A stretch of DNA of 40,755 bases from Anaerotignum sp. (GTDB lineage: Bacteria > Bacillota > Clostridia > Lachnospirales > Anaerotignaceae), in contig JAHHTW010000018.1 of the NCBI GenBank assembly GCA_020024265.1, forward strand, positions 1-40,755. The letters are read 5' to 3'. A model generated the notes under the pieces. It searched no databases. It worked only from the letters and a program-made list of their open reading frames with translations, and was not told the origin of the DNA. Shown in pieces: positions 15,136 to 22,073 of the stretch; the stretch's first letter is position 1; each line of letters begins with the position of its first letter. A program made the position numbers and the translations under genes.

Positions 15136-15568
15136 ATACATACAGAGCAAGGGCAAGGGGATATAGAGAAATTTTTGAAGAATGTTTTGTTTGTTAATAA
15201 AATAACCAACTTACTTTGAATCTTGTAAAAAAAGGACAAAGGAGAGCATATTATATATATATAAATGTTTTCTATTGTTCTTTTTTATTTTTATTATACG
15301 AATATACTTTGTATGCTAATGAAAATATTGTGCAACTAAAACAAAAAATATACTGTGAAATTTGGTCTGAGAAAATACGGAAAGTCTTGTATATACAAAA
15401 AATTTCGTATATACTAGGTAGCAGATGAACAGTTTTGCATGTATTTATGGAAGAATACTGCATAAGAGTGCCGTTTTTTTTGATGATATGTGAATATTTT
15501 TTCATAGGGTGTATGCTGGGCATCTGGTCAAAATTTATTGTATAATTTTAAGGAAAGAGGGAATTTGA
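15136..15568. other. AT-rich intergenic stretch with GTATATAC palindromes
   Basis: No gene seen; the open frames are low-complexity. TTGTATATACAA (15387-15398) is a perfect 12-bp palindrome, and a second GTATATAC lies at 15407-15414, 18 bp away (about two helical turns). TATAAT at 15541-15546 is a possible -10 for hppA but lacks a good -35 and would give a very short leader. Confidence 0.4.
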
Positions 15569-17548
15569 ATGGAGAAATTGGTGTATCTGGCTCCGGTGCT
15601 TGGCATCATTGCACTGCTGTTTGCTTTTGTGCTGGCTTCTAAAGTTGGCAGAGAGCAGGAAGGCACTGCACGTATGCAGGAAATCGCTGGAGCAATCAGA
15701 GAGGGCGCAAATGCATTTTTGAAGGCGGAATATCGTATTTTGGTTATTTTTGCAGCCATTCTTTTTGTATTAATCGGCTTTGGTGTAGATTGGAAGACTG
15801 CAATCTGCTTCATATTGGGCGCATTGTTTTCTACACTGGCAGGTTATTTTGGTATGAGTGTGGCAACAAAGGCAAACGTAAGAACGGCAAATGCTGCACA
15901 GGTTGGTGGCATGAACAGAGCGTTGTCCATTGCATTTAGCGGTGGCGCCGTAATGGGTATGTCCGTTGTTGGTTTGGGCCTGCTGGGTGTTGGCTTGGTA
16001 TATGCGATTACAAAGGATGCAAATATACTCTTTGGTTTTGGTCTGGGGGCTTCCTCTATTGCACTCTTTGGTCGTGTAGGCGGCGGTATTTATACAAAGG
16101 CTGCGGACGTAGGTGCGGACTTGGTAGGTAAGGTAGAAGCGGGTATCCCGGAGGATGATCCCCGTAACCCTGCGGTTATTGCGGACAATGTAGGGGATAA
16201 CGTAGGTGACGTAGCCGGTATGGGTGCAGACTTGTTTGAATCCTATGTAGGCTCTATTATCTCTGCAATTACATTGGGTCTGGTATATTTCTCGGCAGAA
16301 GGCGCTGTTTTCCCTCTGATTTTGGCAGCGGTAGGTATTTTGGCTTCCATTATCGGTACATTTGCGGTACGTGGTGATGAAAATGCCAATCCACATAAGG
16401 CACTCAAAGCAGGATCTTATTCTGCAGCGGTATTGGTTATTATTGCATCTATCAGCTTAAGCTGGATTTTCTTTGGCAATATGAATGCGGCAATTGCAAT
16501 CATTGCCGGTTTGATTGTTGGTTTGGTTATAGGTATTATCACAGAGGTTTATACATCCGGAGATTATAAGTCCGTAAAGAAGATTGCGGATCAGTCTGAA
16601 ACAGGCCCTGCAACAACCATCATCAGTGGTTTGGCTGTTGGTATGGAATCCACAGCAATTCCTATTGTGCTGATTTGTGTTGGTATCTTTGTTGCATATT
16701 CTGTATGCGGTCTGTATGGCATTGCACTGGCAGCAGTAGGGATGCTTTCCACAACAGGTATTACCGTAGCAGTTGACGCTTATGGCCCCATTGCGGATAA
16801 TGCCGGTGGTATTGCGGAGATGAGCGGTTTGGATCACTCTGTAAGAAACATTACAGACAAACTGGATGCAGTAGGCAATACAACTGCTGCAATGGGCAAG
16901 GGCTTTGCCATTGGTTCCGCAGCACTGACTGCTCTGGCTCTGTTTGTATCCTATGCAGAAGCAGTACAGCTGACAAATATTTCTATTTTGGAACCTCGTG
17001 TAATCATTGGGATGCTCGTTGGTGGTATGCTTCCATTCCTGTTTTCTGCATTCACCATGCAGTCTGTTGGTAAGGCAGCATTTGAAATGATTGAAGAAGT
17101 AAGACGTCAATTCCGTACCATTGATGGTATCATGGAAGGCACAGGCAAGCCTGACTACAAGAAGTGTGTAGAAATTTCTACAACCGCAGCACTGAAAGAA
17201 ATGCTGGTTCCCGGTATCATGGCAGTAGCTGCACCTTTGGTGATTGGTCTGTTGCTGGGTACAGATGCACTGGGTGGTCTGCTGGCAGGCTCCTTGATTA
17301 CAGGTGTATTGATGGCAATCTTTATGTCCAATGCAGGCGGTGCATGGGACAATGCAAAGAAATATATTGAAGAAGGCAGCCATGGCGGAAAAGGCAGCGA
17401 AGCACATAAGGCAGCTGTTGTTGGCGATACCGTTGGTGATCCTTTTAAGGATACTTCCGGTCCTTCGATCAACATTTTGATTAAGCTGATGACCGTTGTA
17501 TCTTTGGTATTTGCACCATTATTCCTTTCGATCGGCAGCTTGCTGTAA
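15569..17548 (+). CDS. hppA: Membrane-bound K+-dependent, probably Na+-translocating pyrophosphatase
   Basis: 659 residues with about 16 membrane helices, hydrolysing pyrophosphate and pumping cations outward. The active site is complete: the DVGADLVGKVE and DDPRNPAVIADNVGDNVGD acidic motifs, and a late cluster around GDTVGDPFKDTSGPSINILIK. G436-N-T-T-A440-A has Ala where K+-independent enzymes have Lys, so potassium should be required. ADLFESY with Glu224 is the arrangement of sodium-pumping bacterial enzymes; proton pumps usually place the key glutamate differently. The ATG follows AGGAAAGAGG. It is a single-gene unit ending in a strong terminator. In a fermenter this recovers energy from biosynthetic pyrophosphate. 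Confidence 0.95.
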   Translation: MEKLVYLAPVLGIIALLFAFVLASKVGREQEGTARMQEIAGAIREGANAFLKAEYRILVIFAAILFVLIGFGVDWKTAICFILGALFSTLAGYFGMSVATKANVRTANAAQVGGMNRALSIAFSGGAVMGMSVVGLGLLGVGLVYAITKDANILFGFGLGASSIALFGRVGGGIYTKAADVGADLVGKVEAGIPEDDPRNPAVIADNVGDNVGDVAGMGADLFESYVGSIISAITLGLVYFSAEGAVFPLILAAVGILASIIGTFAVRGDENANPHKALKAGSYSAAVLVIIASISLSWIFFGNMNAAIAIIAGLIVGLVIGIITEVYTSGDYKSVKKIADQSETGPATTIISGLAVGMESTAIPIVLICVGIFVAYSVCGLYGIALAAVGMLSTTGITVAVDAYGPIADNAGGIAEMSGLDHSVRNITDKLDAVGNTTAAMGKGFAIGSAALTALALFVSYAEAVQLTNISILEPRVIIGMLVGGMLPFLFSAFTMQSVGKAAFEMIEEVRRQFRTIDGIMEGTGKPDYKKCVEISTTAALKEMLVPGIMAVAAPLVIGLLLGTDALGGLLAGSLITGVLMAIFMSNAGGAWDNAKKYIEEGSHGGKGSEAHKAAVVGDTVGDPFKDTSGPSINILIKLMTVVSLVFAPLFLSIGSLL

Positions 17549-17586
17549 GCATGGATTGGAATGGATCCTAGAGAACCATTGGCATC

Positions 17587-17627
17587 AAAAAAGCGTGAGA
17601 AACAAAATGCTTTCTCACGCTTTTTTT
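17587..17627. terminator. Bidirectional terminator between hppA and proC
   Basis: Perfect stem AAGCGTGAGAAA with its complement, an 8-base loop, A run before and T run after. It serves both convergent genes. Confidence 0.92.
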
Positions 17628-17661
17628 GATTTTCTTGTGTTCCCAAAGTATTTGCATCCTT

Positions 17662-18477
17662 TTACAATGGGAAGGATGGTTTTCCGATTTTATGGTCTTT
17701 TTCCAATACAGCATCGAATGCAGCAGTGATTGCAGCTTCAAAACCTTCTGCCTGCAATGTGGTCACACCCTCTATGGTGGTGCCACCGGGAGAGCATACC
17801 TGATCAATCAATGGCCATGGCTGTTCGCCGCTTTCCAAAATCATTGCCGCACTGCCCTTGACTGTTTCGGCAGTGATGGCGAGTGCCTGTTTTTTTGGCA
17901 TACCTGCTTTGAGTGCAGCACGTGCCAATGCATCCATATACAAATAGGCAAATGCAACAGAAGCACCGCCAATGACGCTAAAGACAGAAAACAGCGTTTC
18001 CTCTATTTCGTGGACAGTACCGATTGTGGAAAAAATATCTTTGACGAGCTGTTTCTGTGCATCTGTAACGACAGCATTGCAGCAGATGCCGGTAGCAGAT
18101 GCACCAATCTTCGCATTGATATTCGGCATCACACGTACAATGGGGATGCCCTTTGGGAGCAGATCTTCCAGATGGTCGAGTGTCTTACCCGCAGCAATGG
18201 ATACCACAAGCGGCATTTTTTCAGCAAAATCCTGTTTCAAGTCGGGTAGGATTTGTGCAAGAACATGTGGCTTGACACCCAAAACCACAATATCAGATGC
18301 AGCAATGAGAGCTGTGCTACTTTGACAGGCATTGGCATGACAATCCTCAGCAAGTTTTTTTGCAGAGATGAAGCTTTTGCTTGACAGGTACAAATCTTTT
18401 CCGCAATAACCGGCAGCAATCATGCCCTTTACAATGGCACTGACCATATTGCCGGCGCCAATAAATCCGAATTTCAT
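17662..18477 (-). CDS. proC: Pyrroline-5-carboxylate reductase ProC
   Basis: 271 residues. Reduces 1-pyrroline-5-carboxylate to L-proline with NAD(P)H, the last step of proline synthesis from glutamate or ornithine. It has the N-terminal dinucleotide fold (MKFGFIGAGNM), VVLGVKPH, the VRVMPNINAKIGASATGI core, and the C-terminal helical domain signature running from GGASVAFAYLYMDALARA through LAITAETVKGSA to CSPGGTTIEGV. The length is that of the family. The ATG follows AAGGAGGCGC. The arginine operon elsewhere in this window makes ornithine, a possible source of its substrate, but there is no physical link. Confidence 0.95.
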   Translation of the reverse strand: MKFGFIGAGNMVSAIVKGMIAAGYCGKDLYLSSKSFISAKKLAEDCHANACQSSTALIAASDIVVLGVKPHVLAQILPDLKQDFAEKMPLVVSIAAGKTLDHLEDLLPKGIPIVRVMPNINAKIGASATGICCNAVVTDAQKQLVKDIFSTIGTVHEIEETLFSVFSVIGGASVAFAYLYMDALARAALKAGMPKKQALAITAETVKGSAAMILESGEQPWPLIDQVCSPGGTTIEGVTTLQAEGFEAAITAAFDAVLEKDHKIGKPSFPL

Positions 18478-18500
18478 TTGATGCGCCTCCTTTTTGTAAT

Positions 18501-18529
18501 ATTATAGCATGATGCAAAAGGGAACAAAA
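18501..18529 (-). promoter_or_regulatory. Predicted promoter of proC
   Basis: Minus-strand TATAAT (18506-18501) is perfect. The -35 is TTTTGT at 17-bp spacing or TTGTTC at 15 bp. Confidence 0.6.
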
Positions 18530-18561
18530 GCATATTGTGCGGATGCAGAGGCAAAAAGCAT

Positions 18562-19290
18562 TTATGTTCTGTCTAAAATTCTACCATCGGTAGAAATGGT
18601 AACAACCTGCCAGGGAATCAGCTGATTGCTGTTTTGCAGTGCTTTTCTTACTGCCATTTCAATACCGCCACAGCAGGGAACTTCCATACGCACTACAGTC
18701 AAAGAATGGATATGATTCTGCTTGAGGATTTCTGTGAGCTTTTCGCTATAGTCTACCATATCCAGCTTTGGGCAGCCAACCAATGTGATTTTTCCTTGCA
18801 TGAAGTCGGTATGGAAATTTGCATAGGCATATGCAGTACAGTCGGCTGCAATGAGGAGTTTTGCACCATCGAAATAGGGCGCTTGTATGGGCGCAAGTTT
18901 TATCTGTACCGGCCACTGACGCAGCTGTGAGGCAGGAGAAGATACAGCCGCAGTGGAGCAGGAAGTTGCCTGTAGTGTATGACTCTGACTGGAGGGACAG
19001 GAGTTTGTCTGTAATGTCTGGCTCTGACTGCCCGGACAGGTATTTTGTTTTCTTTGCTGCATATGCAGAGATACTGCTGCTTCGTCATATGCCGCCGCCT
19101 CTCGCTCCACAAATGTAATGGCATTTGTGGGACAAACCGGAAGACAGTCTCCCAAACCATCACAATAATCATCACGTAAGAGCGTTGCCTTGCCGTTTAC
19201 CATGCCAATGGCACCTTCATGACAGGCATTGGCGCACAGACCACAGCCATTGCATTTTTCCTGATCAATTTCGATAATTCTACGAATCAT
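18562..19290 (-). CDS. Ferredoxin-domain protein with C-terminal CCGG domain
   Basis: 242 residues. Residues 1-62 are a two-cluster ferredoxin: C13xxC16xxC19xxxC23 and a second set with C43, C49 and C53 (CDGLGDCLPVCP); the second is atypical, with CX5CX3C. Residues 83-111 are a Ser/Gln-rich linker with a duplicated CPGS-type unit. Residues ~121-242 (SQLRQWPVQIKLAPIQAPYF, AADCTAYAYANFH, GCPKLDMVDYSEKL, MEVPCCGGIE) match a conserved C-terminal domain of clostridial ferredoxin-like proteins, with cysteines that could bind metal. Its biochemical role is not established to my knowledge. The start follows AAGGAGG. It is divergent from a Crp/Fnr regulator, its likely controller. Confidence 0.88.
   Translation of the reverse strand: MIRRIIEIDQEKCNGCGLCANACHEGAIGMVNGKATLLRDDYCDGLGDCLPVCPTNAITFVEREAAAYDEAAVSLHMQQRKQNTCPGSQSQTLQTNSCPSSQSHTLQATSCSTAAVSSPASQLRQWPVQIKLAPIQAPYFDGAKLLIAADCTAYAYANFHTDFMQGKITLVGCPKLDMVDYSEKLTEILKQNHIHSLTVVRMEVPCCGGIEMAVRKALQNSNQLIPWQVVTISTDGRILDRT
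18967..19044 (-). repeat. Two tandem 39-bp units in the ferredoxin linker
   Basis: Unit 1 (19044-19006) encodes NTCPGSQSQTLQT and unit 2 (19005-18967) NSCPSSQSHTLQA; a partial third unit TSC follows. The duplication is in frame and clear at both DNA and protein levels. Confidence 0.9.
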
Positions 19291-19336
19291 ATTTTGTATC
19301 CTCCTTATTGGATATGTGTTTGTTCAAGTAGATGGA

Positions 19337-19365
19337 TTGACTTTCTAAAGACAGTATGCTATTCT
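19337..19365 (+). promoter_or_regulatory. Predicted promoter of the Crp/Fnr gene
   Basis: TTGACT (19337-19342), a 17-bp spacer, and TATTCT (19360-19365). The start of transcription near 19372 puts the dyad at 19381-19394 just downstream, suited to autorepression. Confidence 0.65.
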
Positions 19366-19380
19366 TTTGCAAAATAGTAA

Positions 19381-19394
19381 GTTGTTTTTACAAC
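19381..19394. promoter_or_regulatory. 14-bp Crp/Fnr-type dyad in the divergent region
   Basis: GTTGT-TTTT-ACAAC is a perfect 5-4-5 palindrome with the architecture of Fnr/Crp sites. On the minus strand CATACT (19358-19353) is a -10 for the ferredoxin gene. With transcription starting at 19346, the dyad centre (19387.5) is at -41.5, the class II activation position. Confidence 0.6.
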
Positions 19395-19407
19395 AAAAGG
19401 AGGGCGT

Positions 19408-20058
19408 ATGAAAAATTTATGTTTGGCGGAGCTGCCGTTTTTTCAAGGGCTATCCAAAGAAGCAGTAGAGAAAATTGTAGATTCTCTTTCCGTAGGTCAG
19501 ATGGAGTATCACAAAGGTCAGTTTTTGTTGCAGGCAGGGGAAACGGTACGTGCCGCAGGGCTGGTGCTTTCCGGAGAAGTGCATATTTTGAGAGAGGATT
19601 TTTGGGGCAATCGCAGTTTGGTGACGGATATTCCGCAGGGCTATCTTTTTGCAGAAACCTATGCAATGCTGCAAATGCCGGCAGAAATGAGCGTACAGGC
19701 AGTTTGCGATACAAAAGTACTCTATTTGCAGGTGCATCGTATTGTCAATGCGGAAGATCCGATATTGGTACAGTTTTCGCATCGCTTGATGCAAAATTTT
19801 GCCAGACGTAATTTGACACTGACACGTAAGATTACGCATATCACAGGACGGACAACAAGGGAAAAGCTGTTGTCTTATCTTTCATTACAGGCACAGGAAG
19901 CAGGCAGTGCGATGTTTTCTATACCATTTAATCGCCAGCAGCTGGCTGACTATTTGGCAGTGGAACGCAGCGCTATGTCCGCAGAGCTGAGCCGTATGAA
20001 AAAAGACGGTTTGATTGATTATCATAAAAATCGGTTTCGCTTGTGCTTGCAGGAGTGA
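19408..20058 (+). CDS. Crp/Fnr-family transcriptional regulator
   Basis: 216 residues: a cyclic-nucleotide-type beta-roll (residues ~10-115; FFQGLSKEAVEKIVDS, FLLQAGETVRAAGLVLSGEVHILRED, LFAETYAMLQMPAEMSVQAV), a dimerisation helix, and a Crp-type winged helix (residues ~150-216; TTREKLLSYLSLQAQ, FNRQQLADYLAVERSAMSAELSRMKKDGLI). The N terminus lacks the cysteine cluster of Fnr, so direct [4Fe-4S] oxygen sensing is unlikely; HcpR-like heme/NO sensing or another ligand is possible. The start follows AAAGGAGGGCGT. It is divergent from the ferredoxin-like gene, with a dyad between them. Confidence 0.92.
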   Translation: MKNLCLAELPFFQGLSKEAVEKIVDSLSVGQMEYHKGQFLLQAGETVRAAGLVLSGEVHILREDFWGNRSLVTDIPQGYLFAETYAMLQMPAEMSVQAVCDTKVLYLQVHRIVNAEDPILVQFSHRLMQNFARRNLTLTRKITHITGRTTREKLLSYLSLQAQEAGSAMFSIPFNRQQLADYLAVERSAMSAELSRMKKDGLIDYHKNRFRLCLQE

Positions 20059-20164
20059 ATATGCAAAAACAATGTGTATGATGTGTGCTTTTGCATTTTG
20101 CCATGTAAAACAAATGGTATGTCAGATGGGATCATATCTAAAAATTTCATGAGAATTTGATGAG

Positions 20165-20204
20165 GATGAAGGGGATTTATAAAAATATTCTTCATCTTTT
20201 TTTT
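20165..20204 (+). terminator. Terminator of the Crp/Fnr gene
   Basis: GATGAAG (20165-20171) pairs with CTTCATC (20190-20196) around an 18-base loop, followed by eight T residues. Confidence 0.75.
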
Positions 20205-20320
20205 ATGTAAATGCAGAAGAATACTGGAATTGGCAGGGTTTCACAATTCTATATTTTGAAAAATTATTTTCTCATTTTTAGAAAGCGAAAAAAAAGACTT
20301 TTTTTTCATCGTGGAAGTGA

Positions 20321-20349
20321 TTGACAATCAAATGGTTTTATTCTAAAAT
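20321..20349 (+). promoter_or_regulatory. Predicted promoter of the marR-efflux operon
   Basis: A perfect -35 TTGACA (20321-20326), a 17-bp spacer, and TAAAAT (20344-20349). The -35 sits in a small dyad, TTGA-CAA-TCAA (20321-20331), a possible MarR half-operator. Confidence 0.75.
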
Positions 20350-20460
20350 CTTCTATAAATTGCAGAAATGCGAAAGGATTGGGTGTATCGGGAAAGGTAC
20401 TTTGAAGCAAGAAAAGTACCGTATTTCTCAATCGGTGTGAAAACATATAGGGGCGTATTT

Positions 20461-20937
20461 ATGATAAATCAAAGAGCGTTGGTCAACGAATTTATTTCCC
20501 TCACTATGCATATGATTGCTTGGAATCGCACAAAGCTGGAAAAAACATGCAATGTCAATGGAAGATCCAATGAGGGGGCGCTGACAATTCGGCAATTTCA
20601 TGTGATGATGTACATACACAGAACAAAGGCACAGACAGTTTCCATGATTGCAGCGTGGTTTGGAATCAGCAAAAGCAGTATGTCCATTATGCTGACAAAG
20701 CTGGAAAAGCTAGGGTATCTGTACAAAGAGCATACCGAAGACAGGGAAGATGGCAGAAAGGTATATTTCCGTCTGACGGATGCGGGAAAAATGGTGTTAC
20801 AAAAGACAGAGGAACAGATTTTGGAAAATATTGAAATGTGTTTTTCTGTTTTTGATGCAAAGCAATCGGAGCGATTTTATACGCTTTTACAAGAATTACA
20901 TACAATGCTAAAAATAGCAGGAGGACGAGAAGAATGA
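20461..20937 (+). CDS. MarR-family regulator of the efflux operon
   Basis: 158 residues of winged-helix MarR fold: LTIRQFHVMMYIHRT, VSMIAAWFGISKSSMSIMLTKLEKLGYL as recognition helix, and the wing EDREDGRKVYFRLTDAGK. I start at the ATG at 20461 after AGGGGCG, giving the family's usual length. An in-frame ATG at 20368 would add 31 residues, only ~12 nt from the predicted transcription start and without a ribosome site. Its stop overlaps the adaptor start (ATGA), so it is translationally coupled. It likely represses this operon and is released by a pump substrate. Confidence 0.9.
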   Translation: MINQRALVNEFISLTMHMIAWNRTKLEKTCNVNGRSNEGALTIRQFHVMMYIHRTKAQTVSMIAAWFGISKSSMSIMLTKLEKLGYLYKEHTEDREDGRKVYFRLTDAGKMVLQKTEEQILENIEMCFSVFDAKQSERFYTLLQELHTMLKIAGGREE

Positions 20938-22070
20938 AAAAAAGGATCGGGTTGTTACTTACACTGTCTTTGGTGATAGGGCTTGCTGGATGTGCAGAGC
21001 AAAAGCAGGAGCCGGAAACAGTAGAAAAAACAGTACGTACCGTACAAACAACAGCAGTAAGCACAGGTAATATTTCCAGTGATTTTTCCTATTCCGGTAA
21101 AGTGGCACCTTCCAGAGAGGTGTCTGTGGTTCCGACGATACCGGGAAAGGTAGTCAGCTATGGATTTGATGTTGGGGATCATGTCAGCGAGGGAGCTGTA
21201 TTGTTTCAGGTGGACAGTACGGATTTGCAAAACAACCTGCGCAGCATAGAAGCAAATTACAATGCAACCAAGCTACAGATGGACAATGCCAAAAATACAT
21301 TGGATAACAATATGGTTCTGCTGGAGGAAGGCATTGTGTCCCAAAGTGAAATCGATCAGATGAAGCTGGCATACGATTCGGCACAGGCAAGCTTGACGGC
21401 AATACAGATCCAAAAGGAAAATTTGGAAAAAAATATTGCGGATTGTACGGTAAAATCTCCCATCAACGGAGTGGTTTCTGTACGTGGAGTGGAAATTGGG
21501 AGCTTTGCATCACAGGGTGCGCCTGCCTATACGCTCATTGATCTCTCTGCTGTGAAGGTAGAAGTTGGGGTATCCGAACAGATGGTCAACGAGATTGCGG
21601 AGGGACAAAAGGTAGACGTACTGCTTACGGCAGTTTCTCCGGAACCATTGCAGGGAACCGTCTCCACCATCAACCCTACTGCAAGCCAGACGGGTACCTA
21701 TACCGTAAAGGTGACAATGAACAATGGCAAGAAGCTGCTGCGGCCCGGTATGCTGGCAGAGGTACGCTTTATTACAGCGGCATCCTCAGGAGCAATGCTG
21801 TTGCCAAGAAATGCTGTTTTGGAAAAAGACGATGAGGTATATGTATATACGGTAGAAAATAATGTAGCAAAAAAGGTATTGGTAGAAACAGGGATTGAAA
21901 GTGGCGAAATGATTGAGATTACCAAGGGTTTAACAGAAGGGATGCAGGTGGTGACAAAGGGGCAGACCTATATCAGCGACGGAGAAACCGTAAAGGTAAG
22001 CCAGCCGGAGCAGGATATTACTGTGCCAATAGATGTCAATGCACAAACAGTGCCAAGTGAGGAGGAATAA
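20934..22070 (+). CDS. RND efflux periplasmic-adaptor (HlyD/MFP family) lipoprotein
   Basis: 378 residues. Lipoprotein signal peptide with lipobox LAGC (Cys20) anchors it to the outer face of the membrane. Then come beta-barrel and lipoyl-like segments (YSGKVAPSREVSVVPTIPGKVVSYGFDVGDHVSEGAVLF), an alpha-helical hairpin (~residues 100-165), the second lipoyl half (CTVKSPINGVVSVRGVEIGSFAS) and a membrane-proximal domain. The tail is acidic. It starts at ATGA overlapping marR and lies 3 bp before the pump gene. With no outer membrane expected, it presumably couples the pump to export across the wall space. Confidence 0.93.
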   Translation: MKKRIGLLLTLSLVIGLAGCAEQKQEPETVEKTVRTVQTTAVSTGNISSDFSYSGKVAPSREVSVVPTIPGKVVSYGFDVGDHVSEGAVLFQVDSTDLQNNLRSIEANYNATKLQMDNAKNTLDNNMVLLEEGIVSQSEIDQMKLAYDSAQASLTAIQIQKENLEKNIADCTVKSPINGVVSVRGVEIGSFASQGAPAYTLIDLSAVKVEVGVSEQMVNEIAEGQKVDVLLTAVSPEPLQGTVSTINPTASQTGTYTVKVTMNNGKKLLRPGMLAEVRFITAASSGAMLLPRNAVLEKDDEVYVYTVENNVAKKVLVETGIESGEMIEITKGLTEGMQVVTKGQTYISDGETVKVSQPEQDITVPIDVNAQTVPSEEE

Positions 22071-22073
22071 GCG

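Noticed and set aside
15216..15428. 70-codon frame upstream of hppA
   Set aside because: A/T-rich, Tyr/Ile/Lys-dominated translation with no ribosome site.
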